A DNA stretch of 8,307 bases, taken from the NCBI GenBank assembly GCA_937927445.1, contig CALAOB010000087.1:1-8307 (forward strand), in the 5' to 3' direction. The position numbers and the translations under genes were made by a program. Position 1 is the first letter of the stretch. Every line of letters begins with the position of its first letter. Shown piece by piece: positions 1 to 5,963 of the stretch. Below the pieces are notes generated by a model that saw only the letters and a list, made by a program, of their open reading frames with translations, had not been told where the DNA came from and made no database searches. The stretch comes from an uncultured Oribacterium sp. (GTDB taxonomy: Bacteria; Bacillota; Clostridia; Lachnospirales; Lachnospiraceae).

Positions 1-13
1 GCTTGATTTCACA

Positions 14-73
14 CGGTCTCTACGTATGGCCTCTATTGCCACCCCTACGGGGCCACTTAGCTGACCTGTTACA
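14..73 (+). repeat. Dispersed 60-bp repeat, copy 1 (core TCTACGTATGGC)
   Basis: First of three copies in the window of a non-coding repeat. It aligns without gaps to the copy at 1460-1519 (41 of 60 identical by my count). It aligns with one 1-nt gap to the reverse complement of 8248-8307 (about 48 of 59). The 12-nt core lies at 19-30. Two adjacent stem-loops follow: TGGC (27-30) with GCCA (38-41) around a 7-nt loop, then CCCC (42-45) with GGGG (49-52) around a 3-nt loop. Both stems are kept in the other copies with wobble or substitution. The element ends 63 nt before proA. I do not recognise the family. Whether it is a REP-type element, a MITE or an RNA element is open. Confidence 0.85.
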
Positions 74-90
74 AGTAAACTTCTGGGTAG

Positions 91-108
91 CCGAGGGTCT
101 GACCCCGG
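91..108. repeat. Short palindromic repeat GGGTCTGACCC (single unit)
   Basis: The 11-nt palindrome GGGTC-T-GACCC at 95-105 sits in the context CCGA...CCGG. The same core recurs twice between mutS and mutL (5849-5859 and 5899-5909), with the same flanking CCG/CGG bases. Three occurrences of an 11-nt odd-centred palindrome, all in gaps, are not expected by chance. Here it is a lone unit 28 nt upstream of the proA start. It could be a REP-type unit or a protein-binding palindrome. Confidence 0.7.
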
Positions 109-136
109 TGAGTAGTGATTAGAAAGGAGAGAGACG

Positions 137-1423
137 ATGATCGATCTTGAGCGAATCGGTGCGGCGGCGCGCGCGGCGGCGCGGCAGCTTGCGGTGCTGG
201 ATACCGAAAAGAAGAATCGGGTGCTGATGGCGGCGGCGGATGCCCTCGATCGGGAGGAGAATCAGGCGGCGATCCTCCGGGCGAATGCGGAGGATCTCGC
301 CATCGCGGATCAGAATCAGATGGCGGCGGGGCTCCGGGATCGTCTGCGTCTCACAGGGGAGCGTCTCCATGCGATGGCGGATGCGATCCGCGATATCGCG
401 GCGCTTGAGGATCCGGTCGGCGAAGTGCTGTCCGAGACAGAGCGTCCGAACGGGCTCCGGCTTCAGAAGGTGGCGGTGCCGATCGGTGTGATCGGGATCA
501 TCTATGAGGCGCGTCCGAACGTGACGAGTGACGCCTGGTCCCTCTGCTTCAAGACGGCGAATGCCGTGATCCTGAAGGGTGGTTCGGATGCGATCCACTC
601 GAACCTCGCGATTACGAAGGTCCTCCGGAGCGCCATCGAGGCCGCCGGCATTGACCCGAACGTACTGCAGCTCATCGAGGCGACGGATCACGAGACGACG
701 AACCGTTTCATGCAGATGAACGAGTACGTGGATGTGCTGATTCCGCGCGGCTCGCACCGGCTGATCCAGGCGGTCGTGCGCAATGCTTCCGTGCCGGTCA
801 TCGAGACCGGGGCCGGGAACTGTCACATCTTCCTCGACAAGGATGCGGATGTGGCGAAGGCGGTGCCGATCGTGTTTAATGCGAAGACGCAGCGCATCGG
901 TGTGTGCAATGCCTGCGAGTCACTGGTCGTGGATGAACGCGTGCTGTCGACGGTGCTCGTGCCGGTGATCCGGAAGCTCCAGGAGAGGCAGGTCGAGGCG
1001 TACTGTGATGCGCTGAGTTTTGCAGCGGTGCAGGCGGCGGCAGCGGCCGGGGAGGGCATCGATATGGGCCTCGTGCATCCGGCGACGGAGGAGGATTTTA
1101 CGACGGAGTACCTCGACTATAAGATTTCGGTGAAGACGGTGCACTCGGTGGCAGAGGCGATCGCGCACATCAACCGCTGCAGCACCGGGCACAGTGAGGC
1201 GATCATCACGGAGGATGCGGCGCATGCGGAGCAGTTCCTGAACGGGATCGACAGTGCCTGTGTCTACTGGAATGCGTCGACGCGTTTCACGGATGGCGGC
1301 TGTTTCGGCTTCGGTGCCGAGATCGGCATCTCGACCGGGAAGCTCCACGCGCGGGGCCCGATGGGGCTTCGGGAGCTCACCACCTATAAATATAAGATCT
1401 ACGGAGATGGACAGATCCGTTGA
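137..1423 (+). CDS. proA: Glutamate-5-semialdehyde dehydrogenase (gamma-glutamyl phosphate reductase)
   Basis: Cytoplasmic enzyme of proline synthesis. It reduces gamma-glutamyl phosphate with NADPH to glutamate-5-semialdehyde, which cyclises to pyrroline-5-carboxylate. The 428 residues are slightly longer than the usual 415-420. Visible family blocks are PIGVIGIIYEARPNVTSDA (115-133), LKGG (146-149), the catalytic-cysteine block V-C-N-A-C-E (C257 nucleophile by homology, with a second cysteine C260), and the ProA signature region at 335-356 ending G-H-S-E-A-I. In that signature the usual His/Tyr before the S-T pair is C348, a small departure. The start is supported by AAGGAG at 124-129, 7 nt before ATG. 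ProB normally supplies the substrate and is often encoded just upstream, but the 136 bases before proA hold repeats, not coding sequence. The gene appears intact. Confidence 0.97.
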   Translation: MIDLERIGAAARAAARQLAVLDTEKKNRVLMAAADALDREENQAAILRANAEDLAIADQNQMAAGLRDRLRLTGERLHAMADAIRDIAALEDPVGEVLSETERPNGLRLQKVAVPIGVIGIIYEARPNVTSDAWSLCFKTANAVILKGGSDAIHSNLAITKVLRSAIEAAGIDPNVLQLIEATDHETTNRFMQMNEYVDVLIPRGSHRLIQAVVRNASVPVIETGAGNCHIFLDKDADVAKAVPIVFNAKTQRIGVCNACESLVVDERVLSTVLVPVIRKLQERQVEAYCDALSFAAVQAAAAAGEGIDMGLVHPATEEDFTTEYLDYKISVKTVHSVAEAIAHINRCSTGHSEAIITEDAAHAEQFLNGIDSACVYWNASTRFTDGGCFGFGAEIGISTGKLHARGPMGLRELTTYKYKIYGDGQIR

Positions 1424-1430
1424 ATTCTGC

Positions 1431-1502
1431 AGGGCCCCGGAGGGCCGGCATCAGAAGCACAGTTTCTACGTATGGCGTCTGCTGTCGCTCCTCCGGGGAC
1501 CT
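1431..1502. repeat. Long imperfect inverted repeat around repeat copy 2
   Basis: The left arm (1431-1458, beginning AGGGCCCCGGAGG) is an imperfect reverse complement of the right arm (1475-1502, ending CCTCCGGGGACCT). About 22 of 28 positions pair, with a 16-nt loop at 1459-1474 that exposes most of the TCTACGTATGGC core. The left arm also holds a smaller hairpin, GGCCC (1433-1437) with GGGCC (1442-1446). Transcribed, this would be a strong stem 7 nt after the proA stop. Only TTT follows it, so it is a poor intrinsic terminator, though it may still mark the end of proA. The right arm belongs to repeat copy 2, so the whole element may be a palindromic unit of about 90 bp. Confidence 0.65.
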
Positions 1503-1519
1503 TTGGCTGAATGATACCA
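1460..1519 (+). repeat. Dispersed 60-bp repeat, copy 2 (core TCTACGTATGGC)
   Basis: Second copy, in the same orientation as copy 1, with the core at 1465-1476. It is the most diverged copy, yet the stem-loops survive. TGGC (1473-1476) faces GTCG (1484-1487) through two wobble pairs, again with a 7-nt loop. CTCC (1488-1491) faces GGGG (1495-1498) through one wobble pair, again with a 3-nt loop. It ends 34 nt before the miaB start, compared with 63 nt between copy 1 and proA, so the distance to the next gene is not fixed. Confidence 0.8.
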
Positions 1520-1530
1520 AAACATAGATA
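1503..1530 (+). promoter_or_regulatory. Weak candidate promoter for miaB
   Basis: A possible -35 TTGGCT (1503-1508, 4 of 6 to consensus) and a possible -10 TAGATA (1525-1530, 3 of 6) are 16 nt apart at the start of an AT-rich patch (about 1509-1556) that stands out in this GC-rich sequence. If real, the -35 lies inside repeat copy 2. The match is poor and the call rests mainly on composition and position. Confidence 0.2.
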
Positions 1531-1553
1531 TGTACAGAAAGTTGATTTGATTT

Positions 1554-2993
1554 ATGGATTACATTATTGACTACAGGGAAATCGTGGAGCAGGCGCCGGT
1601 GGAGGAGCCGGCGCGGCAGTACTATTTCATGGACCGTGTTCGTGAGCTTGTGGAGATGAAGAAGCAGGGAGGCTATGCGGCGCACTGTATGGTCGAGGTG
1701 ATGGGCTGTCAGATGTCGGCGAAGGATGGCGAGAAGCTGCTCGGTATCCTGGAGCGCTGCGGCTACACGGTGACGGAGGATGACCGGGATGCGGATGTGG
1801 TGCTGTTCACGACCTGCACGGTGCGGGAGAATGCGAACATGAAGCTCTACGGTCGGGTCGGTCGCCTGAAGCATCAGTACGAGCACCGCGACGGGATGAT
1901 CATCGGGATCACCGGCTGCATGATGCAGGAGAAGGACGAGGTCGAGGGGATTCGGAAGCGTTATCCGTACGTGCGTCTCGTCTTCGGTACGCACAATGTC
2001 TACAAGCTCGCGGAGCTGCTGTACCAGACACTCGTGACCGGAAAGCGGACCTTTGAGGTGCTCGAGGATACGAAGATGATCGTCGAGGAGCTGCCGAGCG
2101 ACCGCCGCTACCGCTTCAAGGGTGCGGTGAACATCAGCTACGGCTGTAATAATTTCTGTACCTACTGCATCGTCCCGTATGTGCGTGGACGCGAGAAGTC
2201 GCGGAATGCGACGGCGATCCTTCGTGAGTGCGAGCAGCTGATCGCGGATGGCTGTCTCGAGATTACCCTGCTCGGTCAGAATGTCAATTCCTATGGCAAT
2301 GACATCCCAGGCAGCACGAGCTTCCCGGAGCTGCTCGCCGCTGTGGCAGAGCTCCCGGGCCTCCGGCGTGTCCGCTATATGACTTCAAACCCGAAGGATC
2401 TTTCGGATGAGCTCATCGAGGTGATGAAGACGCACCCGAACATCGAGCGGCACATCCACCTGCCGCTGCAGTCCGGCTCCAGCGCGATCCTCAAGCGCAT
2501 GAACCGTCACTATACGAAGGAGAGCTACCTCGCGCTCGTGGAGAAGATCCGCCGGGAACTGCCGGATGTGGCGCTCAGCACGGATATCATCGTGGGCTTC
2601 CCGGGTGAGACCGAGGCGGATTTCCAGGATACCGTGGACGTCGTGCAGAAGGCACAGTTTGACGCGGCCTACACCTTCATCTACAGTAAGCGGACGGGCA
2701 CGCCGGCGGCGAGCTTCGAGCAGGTGCCGGAGGAGGACGTGAAGGACCGCTTCGACCGTCTTCTGAAGGTCGTGCAGGAGAGCTCGGCGGCGAACGAGAC
2801 ACGTGACCTCGGGAAGACCATGGAGGTCCTCGTCGAGGATGAGAACAAAAACCAGGAGGGCTACCTCACGGGACGCCTCTCGAACAGCGTGTTCGTGCAC
2901 TTCCCGGGCCCGAAGGAGATGATCGGCACCATGCAGATGGTGAAGCTCACGGAGTCGAAGGGCTTCTACTACTTCGGCGAGCTCGCCGACTGA
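1554..2993 (+). CDS. miaB: tRNA-2-methylthio-N6-dimethylallyladenosine synthase (MiaB)
   Basis: Radical-SAM methylthiotransferase that converts i6A37 to ms2i6A37 in tRNAs reading UNN codons. It carries two [4Fe-4S] clusters. The N-terminal MTTase domain supplies three auxiliary-cluster cysteines: C52 (G-C-Q-M), C88 (T-T-C-T-V-R-E-N-A) and C122 (T-G-C-M-M-Q). The radical-SAM triad is C198, C202 and C205 (C-N-N-F-C-T-Y-C), and a TRAM-like RNA-binding domain covers roughly 410-479. At 479 residues it has the normal clostridial length, including the N-terminal extension with R-Q-Y-Y-F-M at 21-26. The usual Asn after G-C-Q-M is Ser55. The start is fixed by an in-frame TGA at 1548-1550, only one codon upstream of the ATG. 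No clear Shine-Dalgarno sequence precedes it. It differs from the relatives MtaB and RimO by the full N-terminal motif set and the RGRE block after the cluster. Confidence 0.95.
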   Translation: MDYIIDYREIVEQAPVEEPARQYYFMDRVRELVEMKKQGGYAAHCMVEVMGCQMSAKDGEKLLGILERCGYTVTEDDRDADVVLFTTCTVRENANMKLYGRVGRLKHQYEHRDGMIIGITGCMMQEKDEVEGIRKRYPYVRLVFGTHNVYKLAELLYQTLVTGKRTFEVLEDTKMIVEELPSDRRYRFKGAVNISYGCNNFCTYCIVPYVRGREKSRNATAILRECEQLIADGCLEITLLGQNVNSYGNDIPGSTSFPELLAAVAELPGLRRVRYMTSNPKDLSDELIEVMKTHPNIERHIHLPLQSGSSAILKRMNRHYTKESYLALVEKIRRELPDVALSTDIIVGFPGETEADFQDTVDVVQKAQFDAAYTFIYSKRTGTPAASFEQVPEEDVKDRFDRLLKVVQESSAANETRDLGKTMEVLVEDENKNQEGYLTGRLSNSVFVHFPGPKEMIGTMQMVKLTESKGFYYFGELAD

Positions 2994-2997
2994 GCGA

Positions 2998-3074
2998 GGC
3001 CAATGCAGGGGGCCGGCACGCACATGTCCGCCTCGGAGAGCATGAAGGGCGGAAGAGCGATGTAAGCATTGGCC
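2998..3074. other. Structured inverted repeat in the miaB-mutS gap
   Basis: A perfect 9-bp inverted repeat, GGCCAATGC (2998-3006) with GCATTGGCC (3066-3074), encloses further pairing: ACAT (3022-3025) with ATGT (3060-3063) and CCGCC (3028-3032) with GGCGG (3048-3052), with a 15-nt apical loop. It starts 4 nt after the miaB stop. No T-tract follows, so a classical intrinsic terminator is unlikely. It shares no clear sequence with the other repeats in the window. It could be an RNA structure in the miaB-mutS transcript or a single copy of another palindromic repeat family. Confidence 0.55.
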
Positions 3075-3105
3075 CCGGCAGCGGGCGGAATGGAAGACAG
3101 AAGGA

Positions 3106-3131
3106 CCTGCGGGCAGCAGGCAGCGAAAGGA
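3106..3131 (+). promoter_or_regulatory. mutS ribosome-binding site with a small hairpin just before it
   Basis: AAAGGA (3126-3131) is the Shine-Dalgarno sequence, 5 nt before the mutS ATG. A 5-bp hairpin, CCTGC (3106-3110) with GCAGG (3116-3120) and a 5-nt loop, ends 5 nt before it. The hairpin leaves the site free, and a regulatory role is not shown. Confidence 0.4.
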
Positions 3132-3136
3132 AACAG

Positions 3137-5830
3137 ATGGCTGAGAAAAAGTTGTCGCCGATGATGGCGGAGTACCTCGAAACCAAAAAGCAGTATCCGG
3201 ACTGCATCCTCTTTTATCGCATCGGCGATTTCTATGAGATGTTCTATGAGGACGCGAAGACGGCGTCGTCGGTGCTGGACCTGGTGCTGACGGGCAAGGA
3301 CTGCGGACAGGCGGAGCGGGCACCGATGTGCGGCATCCCGTTTCATGCGGCGGACAGCTATGTGACGCGGCTCGTGGGCGCGGGCTACAAGGTGGCCATC
3401 GCAGAGCAGCTCGAGGATCCGAAGCTCGCGAAGGGACTGGTGAAGAGAGGGGTCATCCGCGTGGTGACACCGGGAACATTGACCGCCGAGCAGGGGCTCG
3501 ATGAGACGAAGAACAACTTCCTCATGAGTATCTTCTACGATGCGTCAGGCTTCGGCGTGAGCAGCGTCGATGTGTCGACCGGTGAGTTCCTGACGACGAC
3601 CTGCGGGACGGTGAAGGAGGTGCTCGATGAGCTGAGCCGCTTCCAGCCGGCGGAGATCGTGTGCAACCAGGCGTTTATGATCTCGGGCGCGGACACGGAC
3701 TTCATCAAGGACCGCTTCAATCTGATCATCACGGAGCTCGAGGATTCTGTATACAAGGACGAGGCGGCGACGAAGCTGCTCGAGGAGCATTTCCATGCGA
3801 GCATCCAGGGGATCGGCCTCGCGGACCGGGACCTCGCGCGTCTGAGTGCCGCAGCGGCACTGCACTATGTTTATGAGACGCAGAAGAACACCGTCGCGCA
3901 TATCTCGAACATCCGCTACTACGCAAGCAGCCAGTATATGATCATCGACACCGCGACGCAGCGGAACCTCGAGCTCATCGAGACGATGCGGGAGAAGAAA
4001 AAGCGCGGGACGCTGCTCTGGGTCCTCGACAAGACCCGGACCGCGATGGGCGCACGTATGCTCCGGCGCTTCCTCGAGCAGCCGCTCATCGACCGGGCGC
4101 AGATCCTCGCGCGGCAGGACGCCATCGAGGAGCTCTGCGGGCACTATATCGACCGCGAGGAGATGTCCGAGTACCTGAACACCGTCTACGATTTCGAGCG
4201 TCTGCTCGGAAAGATCTGCTATAAGACGGCGAATCCGCGGGATCTCATCGCCTTCAAGCAGTCGCTTCGCATGCTGCCGGACATCCGGCAGGAGCTCGGG
4301 CTCTTCGAGTCTCCGCTCATGAAGGAGATCTACGAGGGCATCGACGAGATGCAGGAGCTCTACCAGATGATCGACCAGGCGATCGTGGAGGATCCGCCGG
4401 TCTCGAGCCGTGATGGCGGGATCATCCGCGAGGGCTACCACGCCGAGGCGGACCGCTACATGCAGTCAAAGCTGAACGGCAAGCAGTGGCTCGCGGAGCT
4501 TGAGCAGCGGGAGCGGGAGCGCACGGGCATCAAGACCCTGAAGGTGAAGTTCAACCGTATCTTCGGCTACTGTATCGAGGTGACGAACAGCTTCAAGGAC
4601 CTCGTGCCGGCGGACTATATCCGGAAGCAGACCCTGACGGGCGCGGAGCGCTACACGACGGAGGAGCTCGAGAAGCTCCAGAATGAGATCCTCGGTGCGG
4701 AGGAGAAGCTGCACCAGCTCGAGTACGAGCTTTTCTGTGATGTGCGGGATACCATCGCGGAGAACGTGCAGCGCGTGCAGAAGACCTCACACTACGTAGC
4801 GCTGCTCGACTGTCTGATCTCGCTTTCGAAGGTCGCGACGAGCAACAACTACTGCCGTCCGGAGATCAACGAGGCGGGCCGCATCGACATCAAGGATGGG
4901 CGCCATCCGGTCATCGAGAAGCTCCTGCAGGATGGGATGTTCGTGACCAATGATACCCGCCTCGACGATACGACGGACCGGATCGCCATCATCACCGGAC
5001 CGAACATGGCCGGTAAATCGACCTATATGCGGCAGGTGGCGCTGATCGTACTGATGGCGAGCATCGGCTCCTTTGTGCCGGCGAGCCATGCGGACATCTC
5101 GATCTGCGACCGCATCTTCACGCGGGTCGGCGCAAGCGACGACCTCGCGTCCGGGCAGTCGACCTTCATGGTGGAGATGAACGAGGTGGCGAACATCCTC
5201 CGGAATGCGACGACGAAGTCGCTGCTGATCCTCGACGAGATCGGCCGCGGTACCTCGACCTTCGACGGCCTCAGCATCGCCTGGGCCGTGGTCGAGTACA
5301 TCGCGAAGGTCGTTCGGGCGAAGACTCTCTTCGCCACGCATTATCACGAGCTCACCGAGCTCGAGGGACGGCTGGACGGCGTCAACAACTACTGTATCGC
5401 GGTCACCAACCACGATCAGGATATCGTGTTCCTCCGGAAGATCATCCCTGGGGGCGCCGACCAGTCGTACGGCATCGACGTGGCGAGTCTCGCCGGCGTG
5501 CCGCGCCCGGTCATCGACCGGGCGAAGGAGATCGCCGCGGAGCTCAGCGACGCGGATATCCTCGCGAAGGCGCGCGAGCTTGACCGCGAGCCGGGCTTCC
5601 GTCAGGAAAGCCTCGCGCTCGAGGAGAGCGGCGCCGGCGCGGACAACACAAGCACGGCAGCCACAGCAGCGGAAACACCAGCAGCGGGTGCAGCAGGTAC
5701 CGAATCGGCGCTCCCGGCATCGATCCGCGACGCCATCGACTACCTCCGCAGCATCGACATCAACCACATGACCCCGCTCGACGCCATGAACACCCTCTAC
5801 GAACTGAAGGACCGCTTCCAGCTGTCATAA
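3137..5830 (+). CDS. mutS: DNA mismatch repair protein MutS
   Basis: Mismatch-recognition ATPase of the MutS1 type. As a dimer it clamps DNA, senses base mismatches and small loops, and on ATP binding becomes a sliding clamp that recruits MutL. Domain I carries the mismatch-probing Phe-X-Glu (F32-Y33-E34 in G-D-F-Y-E-M-F). The C-terminal ATPase has Walker A G-P-N-M-A-G-K-S (G621 to S628, K627) and Walker B L-L-I-L-D-E (D700, E701), followed by G-R-G-T-S-T-F-D-G and the F-A-T-H-Y-H-E-L block. At 897 residues it is slightly longer than the usual 850-880. The extra length is mostly a low-complexity Ala/Thr/Gly linker at about 832-856 (nt 5630-5704) before the C-terminal tetramerisation segment. 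That linker uses GCA and ACA codons rare in the rest of the gene. It lies between miaB and mutL with gaps of 143 and 133 nt. The presence of domain I and the Phe-X-Glu excludes MutS2. Confidence 0.98.
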   Translation: MAEKKLSPMMAEYLETKKQYPDCILFYRIGDFYEMFYEDAKTASSVLDLVLTGKDCGQAERAPMCGIPFHAADSYVTRLVGAGYKVAIAEQLEDPKLAKGLVKRGVIRVVTPGTLTAEQGLDETKNNFLMSIFYDASGFGVSSVDVSTGEFLTTTCGTVKEVLDELSRFQPAEIVCNQAFMISGADTDFIKDRFNLIITELEDSVYKDEAATKLLEEHFHASIQGIGLADRDLARLSAAAALHYVYETQKNTVAHISNIRYYASSQYMIIDTATQRNLELIETMREKKKRGTLLWVLDKTRTAMGARMLRRFLEQPLIDRAQILARQDAIEELCGHYIDREEMSEYLNTVYDFERLLGKICYKTANPRDLIAFKQSLRMLPDIRQELGLFESPLMKEIYEGIDEMQELYQMIDQAIVEDPPVSSRDGGIIREGYHAEADRYMQSKLNGKQWLAELEQRERERTGIKTLKVKFNRIFGYCIEVTNSFKDLVPADYIRKQTLTGAERYTTEELEKLQNEILGAEEKLHQLEYELFCDVRDTIAENVQRVQKTSHYVALLDCLISLSKVATSNNYCRPEINEAGRIDIKDGRHPVIEKLLQDGMFVTNDTRLDDTTDRIAIITGPNMAGKSTYMRQVALIVLMASIGSFVPASHADISICDRIFTRVGASDDLASGQSTFMVEMNEVANILRNATTKSLLILDEIGRGTSTFDGLSIAWAVVEYIAKVVRAKTLFATHYHELTELEGRLDGVNNYCIAVTNHDQDIVFLRKIIPGGADQSYGIDVASLAGVPRPVIDRAKEIAAELSDADILAKARELDREPGFRQESLALEESGAGADNTSTAATAAETPAAGAAGTESALPASIRDAIDYLRSIDINHMTPLDAMNTLYELKDRFQLS

Positions 5831-5843
5831 CATGTTCGAGAGG

Positions 5844-5913
5844 CCGAGGGGTCAGACCCACGCTTCACGGCCGGAGTCCCGTGGATTCAGCCATTCGGGG
5901 GTCTGACCCCCGG
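5844..5913. repeat. Inverted pair of GGGGTCAGACCC palindromes (REPIN-like)
   Basis: The left unit GGGGTCAGACCC (5848-5859) is an exact reverse complement of part of the right unit GGGGGTCTGACCCCC (5897-5911; paired bases 5899-5910). Each unit is also a palindrome around one central base. Between them an inner hairpin pairs CACGG (5866-5870) with CCGTG (5879-5883). The element therefore has two terminal palindromes in inverted orientation with a structured centre, about 70 bp in all. This is the architecture of REP doublets (REPINs). A lone unit of the same palindrome is at 95-105. Paired REP elements are typically mobilised in trans by RAYT transposases; no such gene lies in this window. Confidence 0.7.
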
Positions 5914-5920
5914 TAATCAG

Positions 5921-5948
5921 AGGAAGGTCGAAAAAATCAGACTTTCCT
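5921..5948 (+). promoter_or_regulatory. Stem-loop just upstream of the mutL ribosome-binding site
   Basis: AGGAAGGTC (5921-5929) pairs with GACTTTCCT (5940-5948), nine pairs with one G-T wobble, around a 10-nt A-rich loop. The stem ends 5 nt before GAGGAG (5954-5959), the mutL Shine-Dalgarno sequence, which is 4 nt from ATG. The 5' arm itself contains AGGA. No T-run follows, so termination is unlikely. It may influence mutL translation or simply insulate the start from the repeat upstream. Confidence 0.45.
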
Positions 5949-5963
5949 TAAGCGAGGAGAGAA

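Noticed and set aside
57..81. Promoter for proA from TTAGCT (57-62) and TAAACT (76-81)
   Set aside because: The spacing is only 13 nt and both hexamers are weak. No convincing promoter is visible before proA.
1431..1458. Similarity of the proA downstream hairpin to TGCAGGGGGCCGGCA at 3004-3018
   Set aside because: The match is short, needs a 9-nt deletion and is GC-rich. It is not strong enough to call a shared repeat.
5921..5948. Intrinsic terminator after mutS
   Set aside because: The stem is good but no T-run follows it, and the structure sits directly on the mutL ribosome-binding site.
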